64,000 nt of DNA, taken from contig DWYI01000017.1 in the NCBI GenBank assembly GCA_019118765.1, positions 62,001 to 126,000 of the forward strand, written 5' to 3'. The notes below the pieces were generated by a model, which did not search any database, was not told the origin of the DNA, and was given only the letters and a program-made list of their open reading frames with translations. Made by a program: the position numbers and the translations under genes. Origin of the DNA: Candidatus Allofournierella merdavium. Its GTDB lineage: Bacteria; Bacillota; Clostridia; Oscillospirales; Ruminococcaceae. Within the stretch, counting starts at the first letter, position 1, and every line of letters starts with the position of its first letter. Below are positions 1 through 5,408 of this stretch, in pieces.

Positions 1-130
1 AAGGAAGGGGCAGCTTGTCCCACTCGATACTCAAATGCCGACCTGGGGGCCACAGGCCCCCAGCCCCCCACCATGCCCACAGGCCAGCCGCCCCTTTGCG
101 CGTGGCTCTCCCCATTATACCGTCTGGCCC
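1..130. other. left edge of mobile module, no secure gene
   Basis: No gene can be supported here. On the minus strand a frame opens at an ATG at position 74 and stays open to the left edge of the window, but its SD is poor (a GGGG run about 20 nt upstream) and the product is too short to judge. A TATAAT-like hexamer lies on the minus strand at 114-119, but the nearest TTGACG (133-138) is only 13 bp away, which is too close for an ordinary promoter. The stretch probably belongs to the same mobile element as the integrase and rep genes, whose left end is outside the window. Confidence 0.3.
43..63. repeat. perfect 9-bp hairpin, ACA loop
   Basis: CTGGGGGCC (43-51) and GGCCCCCAG (55-63) are perfect inverted repeats around ACA. 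There is no T-run on either side, so it does not look like an intrinsic terminator. It is the leftmost of several dyads clustered at this end of the mobile module; a role in single-strand replication, transfer or recombination is inference. Confidence 0.6.
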
Positions 131-175
131 GGCGTCAAGGGTCAGGCCGGGCAGCCAGAGGCTGCCCTTGACGCC
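131..175. repeat. nested inverted repeats
   Basis: An outer perfect 11-bp repeat, GGCGTCAAGGG (131-141) and CCCTTGACGCC (165-175), encloses an inner perfect 8-bp hairpin, GGGCAGCC (149-156) and GGCTGCCC (160-167), with an AGA loop. The two share three bases, so they may be alternative folds. No U-tract follows. Such folded DNA is common at single-strand origins, transfer origins and attachment regions of small elements; the function here is not known. Confidence 0.6.
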
Positions 176-190
176 TGCTCCCGCGCGCAG

Positions 191-238
191 GAAAGCCCCC
201 TTCGCGTGGGGGTCAAACCACACGCAAAGGGGGCTTTC
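191..238. repeat. 18-bp inverted repeat over the start of the small + ORF
   Basis: GAAAGCCCCCTTCGCGTG (191-208) and CACGCAAAGGGGGCTTTC (221-238) pair with one mismatch across a 12-nt loop. The right arm contains AAAGGGGG, the likely SD of the small plus-strand ORF beginning at 241, so the RNA hairpin would hide that SD. On the minus strand it lies downstream of the integrase gene and could act as an mRNA 3' structure, but it has no U-tract. Confidence 0.65.
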
Positions 239-240
239 AC

Positions 241-450
241 ATGTTCACACTTCCCAGCAATCGGCGCGACCTGCTCCAAATGGTGCTGGCGCTGGACGTC
301 ACACTCCAGCAGACTGACCTCGCGCCGGAGCGCCGGGCGCGGCTGCTCCGCTTTCAACGGGTGCTCACCGCGCTGGCGTCCTCCGGCGCTTTCCTGCCCC
401 ACCCACCTTTCGACGGGTCAGCTCATCCGCCAGAGCATAGAGCAGAGTAA
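241..450 (+). CDS. small hypothetical protein of the mobile module
   Basis: A 69-aa reading frame starting at ATG 241, with AAAGGGGG about 8 nt upstream inside a hairpin. The first 50 residues are rich in Leu, Arg and Gln and predict as amphipathic helices (VLALDVTLQQTDL, ERRARLLRF). The last third is Pro/His-rich and overlaps the 3' end of the integrase gene on the other strand, so it may be an unconstrained extension. I do not recognise the family. It is the only plus-strand candidate in the module and may be spurious, though the SD and helical N-terminus favour a real protein. Confidence 0.35.
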   Translation: MFTLPSNRRDLLQMVLALDVTLQQTDLAPERRARLLRFQRVLTALASSGAFLPHPPFDGSAHPPEHRAE

Positions 451-931
451 CCTCGCTGTGCCCCTCGTCATGGTTCAAGAGCGCCGCCACCTTGCCCACG
501 CTGCCGGTGCGCTGAAACTCATCCACAGCGCGGATTTTCCGGCCCGTGTGAGTGCTCACCTGCGCACCCTTTGGCACCACGCCGGACGCCCGAAAGACCC
601 GCGCCGCCCGCTGGAGGTCTTTGTATACAGCACTCCGAGTGCGGTGTTTGCGCCAGTCGTTCCGCCCCTCAAACACCCACACCCGGCCCGCCTGCCGGAG
701 CATCCGCAGCCGCAACTCGGCAGGCCAGTATACCCGCCGGCTTTTGCCGGTCTTCTGTTCTCGCACCGTCATGCGCGGGCCGTGCTGCACATCCGCCGTT
801 TTCAGCGCCAGCACGTCCCCCACGCGCAGCCCGGAGGCCATGCAGCACTCCATAACCAGCCGGTTTGCAGGCATCAGTGCCGCGAGTACATGCCCCATAG
901 CGGGGCGGTCAAGCCAGTCAGCACGCCCCAT
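365..931 (-). CDS. minimal tyrosine recombinase / integrase
   Basis: Site-specific recombinase of the phage-integrase family, 188 aa. The catalytic set is visible: Arg36 in SGLRVGD, Lys60/63, the H-x-x-R motif at His128-Arg131 (HTGR), His154 in LNH, and the nucleophile Tyr165 in VTLLYALAD. The protein starts almost at the catalytic domain; there is no N-terminal core-binding (SAM-like) or arm-binding domain, which most integrases of 280-400 aa carry. ATG at 931 is chosen because GGGGAGG lies 8 nt upstream and the ATG overlaps the upstream gene's TGA by 14 nt, suggesting coupled translation. It probably integrates, excises or resolves the element. No excisionase gene is apparent. Confidence 0.75.
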   Translation of the reverse strand: MGRADWLDRPAMGHVLAALMPANRLVMECCMASGLRVGDVLALKTADVQHGPRMTVREQKTGKSRRVYWPAELRLRMLRQAGRVWVFEGRNDWRKHRTRSAVYKDLQRAARVFRASGVVPKGAQVSTHTGRKIRAVDEFQRTGSVGKVAALLNHDEGHSEVTLLYALADELTRRKVGGAGKRRRTPAR

Positions 932-1268
932 TTTCGCCCGCCTCCCCTTTCCGGCAAATGGTGATTGTTGTTCCCGGCATAGCCGCCGGGGCGGCCTCCG
1001 GCGCGGCCCCGGTCGGCCTGCCATCCCTTGCCGTGCTGTCGAGCCAGCGCCGGAAAGCAGCCGCCGCGCTTGCCACGTTCTCGGCCATCCGGCGGGCCGT
1101 ACCGCCGCCACCGTAACGCCGGGCATAGGCGTACAGGTACGCCCACCCGCAAACGTCGAATACCAGCCGCACCCCGTCCACGAACTCGGAACTATTTGGC
1201 GCAGCCGCCCGGTGCAACTGCTCCACCGCCTCCGCCACGTTAAACTCTAAATCCAGATTATCGTACAT
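918..1268 (-). CDS. hypothetical protein between rep and integrase
   Basis: A 116-aa protein of unknown function. The start ATG at 1268 has GGGAGG 8 nt upstream and overlaps the end of rep by 11 nt; its own TGA overlaps the integrase ATG by 14 nt, so three genes form one tightly packed cistron. Residues 1-75 are acidic then helical (EFNVAEAVEQLHRAA, WAYLYAYARRY, ENVASAAAAFRRWL). The C-terminal 40 residues are Ala/Pro/Gly-rich and likely disordered. No membrane segment, HTH or catalytic motif could be identified. Position suggests an accessory role in replication or recombination of the element, but this is inference only. Confidence 0.6.
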   Translation of the reverse strand: MYDNLDLEFNVAEAVEQLHRAAAPNSSEFVDGVRLVFDVCGWAYLYAYARRYGGGGTARRMAENVASAAAAFRRWLDSTARDGRPTGAAPEAAPAAMPGTTITICRKGEAGENGAC

Positions 1269-2217
1269 TTTCCAGTACCTCCCATCCCCCGCCATACTCC
1301 GGCGGGGCCTCCTGCCTGCGCCGCCGCAGCCAGCCGCGCAGCTCCACAAGGCAGCGCCCATAGGCTGCCACATCCAACTTTACCTCGCCGCCAACGGCCA
1401 CCAGAGGCCCCAGCTTCTCACGCTTTCGACGGCTCAACTCCCCCAGCCGTTCCGGCTGCTGCCAGAGCGTCCGCAGGATAAACCGGTCTGTTTCATTCAG
1501 TGCCAGCCACTCGGCCCCCAGCTGATGAACACCGGGCAGCCGCAGCACCCTCGGCCACACCGCCAACGCGTCCCGCACGGTGCAGGCGTCACCGGCCAGC
1601 GTAAGCTCCAGACGAGTGACGTCCACGCCGAGCCCGGCCTCCCTGCTCTTGTTGTAGAGCTTGCAGCGGCCCGGCGCGTTCCGGCGTCCGACGTACTGCG
1701 TACGATCAGACGCCGAGCGCCGGAACTCCTCATAGACCCGCCCATCCTTCACCAGCTCATAGCCGGTACGCTCTCCGGGCAGGTCTACCGCGAAATCCCA
1801 GCGCACCACCACCACCGGCGGGAAATCAGTGTGACGGCTATTGTCATAGAGCAGATTGAACACCCAGCGCAGCGCCCGTGTCTCGCCCACCTTGTTGGGG
1901 TTGAACTCCAGCCGGGCGCGACGAGTGTTTACGCCGCTGGGGCCGTTGAGGCCAACCCCCAACCAGAAAGAGCGCCCACCCTCCAGCGCAAAGGTGAATT
2001 GGTCTCGAAAGGCCCCCATTTTGCAGGTTGTCCAGTGCGAGTATTCCACCCAGACCAGCACCCCCAGACCATCCAGCACCCGCTGACTGGCCTGATACTC
2101 CAGGGCAAAATCCAGCAGCAGCTTGTCTATGCTGTACGTGCTGCCGTCTTCCGCTGTTGTTTTCCACGTGTAAGGGAGCCCCGCCAGAGCGGGGCCTCCC
2201 TGTACGTTTGTACACAT
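1258..2217 (-). CDS. Rep_trans-like replication initiator / relaxase
   Basis: About 319 aa. Features match rolling-circle initiators of the Rep_trans type (PF02486): an ARLEFNPNK segment near residue 100, a VVVVRWDFAVDLP strand near 140, then TQYVGRRNAPGRCKLYNKSREAG followed by DVTRLELTL, corresponding to the family pattern Y-x-G-x-R...(I/L)Y-(D/N)-K...E...R-x-E. Such proteins nick one strand to start plasmid replication, or serve as relaxases on integrative mobilizable elements. I chose ATG 2217 over an in-frame TTG at 2244 because the latter lies inside the palindrome; neither has a clean SD, which fits structured or coupled translation. Dyads resembling an origin lie in its first codons. 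It overlaps the next gene by 11 nt. The catalytic Tyr was not assigned with certainty. Confidence 0.6.
   Translation of the reverse strand: MCTNVQGGPALAGLPYTWKTTAEDGSTYSIDKLLLDFALEYQASQRVLDGLGVLVWVEYSHWTTCKMGAFRDQFTFALEGGRSFWLGVGLNGPSGVNTRRARLEFNPNKVGETRALRWVFNLLYDNSRHTDFPPVVVVRWDFAVDLPGERTGYELVKDGRVYEEFRRSASDRTQYVGRRNAPGRCKLYNKSREAGLGVDVTRLELTLAGDACTVRDALAVWPRVLRLPGVHQLGAEWLALNETDRFILRTLWQQPERLGELSRRKREKLGPLVAVGGEVKLDVAAYGRCLVELRGWLRRRRQEAPPEYGGGWEVLENVR
2174..2214. repeat. dyads in 5' end of rep, possible double-strand origin
   Basis: Two dyads sit in the first 15 codons of rep. TGTAC/GTACA (2201-2214, 4-nt loop) is followed by a strong stem, GGGAG-CCCCGC (2174-2184) against GCGGGG-c-CTCCC (2189-2200), with a single bulged base. 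Plasmid families with Rep_trans initiators (the pT181 type) carry their nicking origin inside the 5' part of rep, so this is a plausible origin. The nick site cannot be named from sequence alone. Confidence 0.45.
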
Positions 2218-2247
2218 GATTGGCCCTATTAGATATAGGGCCAATCA
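2217..2247. repeat. perfect 13-bp palindrome filling the spacer before rep
   Basis: TGATTGGCCCTAT (2217-2229) and ATAGGGCCAATCA (2235-2247) are perfect inverted repeats with a 5-nt loop. Read on the minus strand, the first three bases are the TGA of the 70-aa gene and the last base is the A of the rep ATG, so the entire spacer is one hairpin. The only SD-like bases (TAGGG) lie in the stem. It could be part of the replication origin, a translational switch for rep, or a recombination site. Confidence 0.75.
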
Positions 2248-2457
2248 GTCCCAAACGAGGCACGGCAGCAGCCGCCCGTCGCGCTCGGCCAAGTCCACCT
2301 CTACCTCCTCGCCCGGCATCACGGCGCGGGCGCTGTAGATGCTGCCGACGCGCCCCCGGTGGTCGGCAATGTAGACCCGCCACATTTCCCGGTCACGCTC
2401 TCCGGCGGCCTTCGCCCTGAAGACCTCTCTCGACACGCTCAACACAGTTTTTTTCAT
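2245..2457 (-). CDS. small beta-rich hypothetical protein
   Basis: A 70-aa protein starting at ATG 2457 with AAAGGA 7 nt upstream. After a basic N-terminus (MKKTVLSVSREVFRAK) it alternates short hydrophobic strands with charged turns (WRVYIADHRGRVGSIYSAR, GEEVEVDLAERDGRLL), suggesting a small all-beta fold. It is the first gene of the mobile operon, just upstream of rep, where small elements often encode copy-control or single-strand-binding proteins; neither is shown by a motif here. The family was not recognised. Confidence 0.6.
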   Translation of the reverse strand: MKKTVLSVSREVFRAKAAGERDREMWRVYIADHRGRVGSIYSARAVMPGEEVEVDLAERDGRLLPCLVWD

Positions 2458-2481
2458 TTTCCAGTCCTTTCCGGGCGCAGC

Positions 2482-2515
2482 AAAAAGCGCCCTCGCATTT
2501 TTTCCGCGAGAGCGC
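2482..2515 (-). terminator. leader terminator/attenuator of the mobile operon
   Basis: On the minus strand GCGCTCTCGC and GCGAGGGCGC form a 10-bp stem (one G-U) around a 9-nt A-rich loop, followed by TTTTTGC. It lies between the promoter at 2619-2647 and the first gene, about 25 nt upstream of its ATG. It would end a leader RNA of about 130 nt unless overridden, so it is either an attenuator or the end of a small RNA. Confidence 0.65.
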
Positions 2516-2533
2516 CATAGCTTTGTTGGGGCT

Positions 2534-2602
2534 GTATTTCGCTAAATACCCGTTGTAGCGAAATCCTTCGTATTTCGCTAAACCTGAATTATTTAGCGAA
2601 AT
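2534..2602. repeat. two tandem TTTCGCTA dyads (operator or recombination sites)
   Basis: GTATTTCGCTAAA occurs at 2534-2546 and again at 2570-2582 (36 bp apart). Each is followed by the inverted copy TAGCGAAAT (2556-2564 and 2594-2602). This gives two imperfect palindromes with 9-bp common arms and spacers of 11 and 13 bp; in the second, ATTTCGCTAAA and TTTAGCGAAAT make an 11-bp perfect arm pair around 9 bp. They lie just downstream of the promoter's expected start site, a classic repressor position. The arm length and spacing would also suit paired tyrosine-recombinase binding sites. Confidence 0.7.
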
Positions 2603-2618
2603 TATATTAATTGAAATT

Positions 2619-2647
2619 AGTATACCTTCCCCCAAAAGATTTGTCAA
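2619..2647 (-). promoter_or_regulatory. consensus sigma-A promoter of the mobile operon
   Basis: TTGACA (2642-2647) and TATACT (2619-2624) on the minus strand are separated by exactly 17 bp. The predicted start is near 2612, just before the tandem dyads. This AT-rich patch contrasts with the GC-rich genes on both sides. Confidence 0.75.
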
Positions 2648-2718
2648 GGCGGTCTGTGAGGCAACACCAAAGTGGGCTGATAAACGGCACTTCGTGACCA
2701 CCAGACCCCTTACATTAT

Positions 2719-2758
2719 AATAAAGCACCGGGGCGCAAGATCGCGCGCGCTCCGGTGC
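2719..2758 (-). terminator. radA terminator
   Basis: GCACCGG and CCGGTGC arms (2752-2758 and 2725-2731), with further GC pairing inside, are followed by TTTATT on the minus strand a few bases after the radA stop. The mobile module therefore joins the chromosome between here and the promoter at 2647. Confidence 0.75.
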
Positions 2759-2764
2759 CGCTCC

Positions 2765-4153
2765 TTATTTGATGGCCTGGATGGCGTCCCGCAGATAGTT
2801 CACGCCCACCAGTTCGATGTCGGCAAACTCTTTCGGATCCAGTTGTTTGAGGCTGTGCCGCGGAACGATGGCCTTGGTAAAACCAATGCGCTGGGCCTCT
2901 CGCAGCCGCAGTTCCAGGAAGGTCACATTGCGCACTTCCCCGCCGAGGCCCACCTCGCCGATGGCCACGGTCTTGTCATCGATGGGCTTGTCCAGCATGG
3001 ACGAGACCATGGCCAGGCAGACCGCCAGATCGCAGGCGGTCTCGTCCAGTTCCAGGCCGCCCACGATGTTCAGATACACATCCAGACTGCCGAAGAAGTA
3101 CCCTGCCCGCTTTTCCAGGACCGCGATGAGCAGGTTGGCACGATTGAAATCAAAGCCGCTGGCGGTGCGGCGCGGCACATTGAAGCTGCTCTTGGTCGCC
3201 AGGGCCTGCACTTCGCTCAGGATTGGGCGGGTGCCTTCCATGGTGCAGGCGACACAGTTGCCGCTGGTGCCCAGCGGACGGCCTTCCAGGAGCACCTGCG
3301 AGGGGTTTTCGATCTGGGTCAGGCCGTGGCCGGTCATATCGAACATCCCGATCTCGTTGGTGGAGCCGTAGCGGTTTTTCGCCGCCCGCAGCACCCGATA
3401 CGGCAGCGTTTTGTCCCCTTCAAAGTAGAGTACGGTATCCACAATGTGCTCCATCACCTTAGGGCCGGCGATGGCGCCATCCTTATTTACATGGCCCACA
3501 ATAAAAGTGGGGATCTCGCAGCTTTTCGCCACGGCCAGCAGACGCGCGGAACACTCCTTCACCTGGGACACGCTGCCCGCCGAACTGGAAACATCGCCGC
3601 AGTGCATGGTCTGGATGGAGTCGATGACCACCAGATCCGGTTTGGTCTGCTCAATAAGACCGCATATATCGTCGATGTCCGTCTCGGCGGCGAGATGAAT
3701 GTTCTGCTGGGGCACCTGCAGCCGGTCGGCGCGCAGTTTGATCTGACGCACCGATTCCTCGCCGGTGATATACAGCACCTCACAGCGGTCGCTGATGGCG
3801 CCGCACAGCTGCAGCAGCAAGGTGGATTTGCCCGCGCCCGGCTCACCGCCCAGCAGCACCACACTGCCCAGCACGATGCCGCCGCCCAGCACCCGATCCA
3901 ACTCGGAGATGCCGGTGACGATGCGGCTTTTCTCTTCGGTGGTGCTCACCTCCGAAAGGCGCCGCGCGGTGATGCCAGTGACACCGGCGGGCCGGGCGGA
4001 CACACCCCGCGCCGCAGACTTCGGCTCGGGCACGACCACATCCTCCACCATCGTGTTCCAGGCCCCGCAGCTGGGGCAGCGCCCCATCCAGCGAGGGCTG
4101 CTTTCCCCGCAGTTGGAGCAGACAAAGATCGTTTTCAGTTTATTGTCCTTCAA
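2765..4153 (-). CDS. radA: DNA repair protein RadA/Sms
   Basis: RecA-like ATPase that promotes branch migration and processing of recombination intermediates. The 462 aa carry, in order: a C4 zinc finger (Cys12, 15, 26, 29), Walker A GGEPGAGKST at 102-111, the RadA-specific KNRYG motif near residue 260, and a C-terminal Lon-like domain without need of a protease serine. Length is normal for the family. It starts 21 bp after the dCMP deaminase stop, so both probably share a transcript. In B. subtilis radA sits in the clpC operon; here the partner differs. Confidence 0.96.
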   Translation of the reverse strand: MKDNKLKTIFVCSNCGESSPRWMGRCPSCGAWNTMVEDVVVPEPKSAARGVSARPAGVTGITARRLSEVSTTEEKSRIVTGISELDRVLGGGIVLGSVVLLGGEPGAGKSTLLLQLCGAISDRCEVLYITGEESVRQIKLRADRLQVPQQNIHLAAETDIDDICGLIEQTKPDLVVIDSIQTMHCGDVSSSAGSVSQVKECSARLLAVAKSCEIPTFIVGHVNKDGAIAGPKVMEHIVDTVLYFEGDKTLPYRVLRAAKNRYGSTNEIGMFDMTGHGLTQIENPSQVLLEGRPLGTSGNCVACTMEGTRPILSEVQALATKSSFNVPRRTASGFDFNRANLLIAVLEKRAGYFFGSLDVYLNIVGGLELDETACDLAVCLAMVSSMLDKPIDDKTVAIGEVGLGGEVRNVTFLELRLREAQRIGFTKAIVPRHSLKQLDPKEFADIELVGVNYLRDAIQAIK

Positions 4154-4174
4154 AACGCAAACCGCCTTCTTGAA

Positions 4175-4663
4175 TCAGTATCCGAACACGCCCTCCAGCG
4201 ACTCGTCGTTGTCGATCCAATCCTGCACAAGGACCATGCGGTATTCGTCGCGGGTATCCCGGATATACACCTTTTCGATGCCCGCGTTGATGATCATCCG
4301 CTTGCACATGGAGCAACTGCTGGCGTTTTTGACGTAGTCGCCGGTGGCCATGTCAATGCCCACCAGATACAGCGAACTGCCCAGCATTTTATCGCGGGAA
4401 GCACTGATGATGGCATTGGCCTCCGCATGAACGCTGCGGCACAGTTCATACCGCTCACCGCGGGGGATCTGCAGCTTTTCACGGATGCAGACCTTCATAT
4501 CATCGCAGTTCTTACGCCCGCGGGGCGCCCCCACATAGCCGGTGGAGATCACCTCGTCGTTTTTCACGATCACCGCCCCGTAGTGTCGGCGCATACAGGT
4601 GCCCCGCTGCGAAACGCTCTCCGCAAGATCCAGATAATAGTTTATTTTGTCTCTGCGCGCCAT
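4175..4663 (-). CDS. comEB: deoxycytidylate (dCMP) deaminase, ComEB family
   Basis: Zinc-dependent deaminase converting dCMP to dUMP for dTTP synthesis. In 162 aa it shows the zinc ligands and catalytic Glu in HAE (His79, Glu81) and the SSCSMC motif (Cys117, Cys120), plus an extra Cys-containing loop (CDD...VC) typical of the dCMP branch. ATG 4663 was preferred to an in-frame codon at 4729 because AGGGA lies 7 nt upstream and homologues begin at this point. It precedes radA. A long structured leader lies upstream. The gene symbol follows the B. subtilis homologue; no competence genes are next to it here. Confidence 0.9.
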   Translation of the reverse strand: MARRDKINYYLDLAESVSQRGTCMRRHYGAVIVKNDEVISTGYVGAPRGRKNCDDMKVCIREKLQIPRGERYELCRSVHAEANAIISASRDKMLGSSLYLVGIDMATGDYVKNASSCSMCKRMIINAGIEKVYIRDTRDEYRMVLVQDWIDNDESLEGVFGY

Positions 4664-4936
4664 TGGTATTCCCTGTTCCCCTTTCCAAGTGAGATGAATC
4701 GCACGAATGCGGCGTTTTATGGTTTGCATGATTTCGGCCTCTCCGGCACGTCACATTCGTGCCCGGTAAACCGAAGCAGGCGGGCGACCCTGCGGGACAG
4801 ATTTTTCCTGCCGTTGCAGAGCCTTCTTTCGGTTCAACGGGATGCCCGATCCCCGCGCCCACGTCTTTTGGGTTTTCCTGCACAATGCGTATATATAACG
4901 TTAGTATAGCACAAGGGAGGGTAAATCGGCAACCAA
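4664..4936 (-). other. long 5' leader of dCMP deaminase, several stem-loops
   Basis: No gene seen. On the minus strand a TATACT element at about 4898-4903 (weak TTGCCG 19 bp upstream) would start a leader of about 220 nt. It contains several possible stems, including GGCACG/CGTGCC with a 7-nt loop (about 4746-4764), CTGC/GCAG with an AACG loop, and CCGTTG/CAACGG around 4817-4846. It does not match the core of any riboswitch class I can recall (purine, THF, ZTP, preQ1, glycine, T-box). It could be a regulatory leader or an independent small RNA. Confidence 0.35.
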
Positions 4937-4971
4937 CAAAAAAATCGCCGCAAGCGGAACGCTTGCGGCGA
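4937..4971 (-). terminator. terminator of the tRNA operon
   Basis: An 11-bp perfect stem (4945-4955 with 4961-4971) and GGAAC/GTTCC loop, followed on the minus strand by seven T residues. It lies 4 nt beyond the CCA end of tRNA-Cys. Confidence 0.9.
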
Positions 4972-4974
4972 AAC

Positions 4975-5049
4975 TGGAGGTGCCGACCGGATTTGAACCG
5001 GTGAATGAAGGTTTTGCAGACCTTTGCCTTACCACTTGGCCACGGCACC
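4975..5049 (-). tRNA. tRNA-Cys (GCA)
   Basis: Acceptor GGTGCCG/CGGCACC closes a full cloverleaf. The anticodon loop reads CTGCAAA, giving GCA. The T-loop GTTCAAATC is present and CCA is encoded (4975-4977). It is the last tRNA of the array. Confidence 0.95.
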
Positions 5050-5054
5050 AGATG

Positions 5055-5077
5055 AGAACCGAGGAGAAGTCGGTTCT
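5055..5077 (+). terminator. terminator-like hairpin between tRNA-Gly and tRNA-Cys, plus orientation
   Basis: AGAACCGA (5055-5062) and TCGGTTCT (5070-5077) form a perfect 8-bp stem. In the plus direction it is followed by TTTTAT, like an intrinsic terminator opposed to the tRNA operon. On the tRNA strand it is only a spacer hairpin and could aid RNase processing. Confidence 0.45.
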
Positions 5078-5082
5078 TTTTA

Positions 5083-5158
5083 TGGAGCGGCTTACGAGGC
5101 TCGAACTCGCTACCTCCACCTTGGCAAGGTGGCGCTCTACCAGATGAGCTAAAGCCGC
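5083..5158 (-). tRNA. tRNA-Gly (GCC), copy 2
   Basis: Acceptor GCGGCTT/AAGCCGC, anticodon loop TTGCCAA (GCC), T-arm GTTCGAGCC, CCA encoded. The sequence is identical to the other Gly tRNA in the array. Confidence 0.95.
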
Positions 5159-5164
5159 AAAAAA

Positions 5165-5240
5165 TGGTGCCTCCGATCGGAATCGAACCAATGACACGGG
5201 GATTTTCAGTCCCCTGCTCTACCAACTGAGCTACAGAGGC
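5165..5240 (-). tRNA. tRNA-Phe (GAA)
   Basis: Acceptor GCCTCTG/CGGAGGC (with one wobble), anticodon loop CTGAAAA (GAA), T-arm GTTCGATTCC, CCA encoded. Separated from tRNA-Gly by a few A residues. Confidence 0.95.
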
Positions 5241-5244
5241 AAAT

Positions 5245-5321
5245 TGGCGACCCGGATGAGGCTCGAACTCACGACCTCTAGCGTGACAGGCTAGCGTTCT
5301 AACCGACTGAACTACCGGGCC
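5245..5321 (-). tRNA. tRNA-Asp (GTC)
   Basis: Acceptor GGCCCGG/CCGGGTC with one G-U pair, anticodon loop CTGTCAC (GTC), T-arm GTTCGAGCC, CCA encoded. Confidence 0.95.
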
Positions 5322-5325
5322 ACGG

Positions 5326-5401
5326 TGGTGGAAGTTAACGGGCTCGAACCGCTGACCCTCTGCTTGTAAGGCAGATGCTCTCCCAGCTGAGCTAAACTTC
5401 C
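5326..5401 (-). tRNA. tRNA-Val (TAC)
   Basis: Acceptor GGAAGTT/AACTTCC, anticodon loop CTTACAA (TAC), T-arm GTTCGAGCC, CCA encoded. Confidence 0.95.
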
Positions 5402-5408
5402 TTAAAAA

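Noticed and set aside
35-964. Plus-strand open frame of 309 codons across the left element
   Set aside because: It runs antisense to the integrase and through three hairpins, is Pro/His/Arg-rich, and has no SD. The minus-strand integrase motifs are clear.
2393-2728. Minus-strand open frame of 111 codons over the mobile-operon promoter
   Set aside because: It crosses the promoter, operator-like dyads and terminator, has no SD, and runs into the 70-aa gene in another frame.
2843-4909. Plus-strand open frame of 688 codons opposite radA and comEB
   Set aside because: Antisense of two conserved genes and part of a leader; no domain seen.
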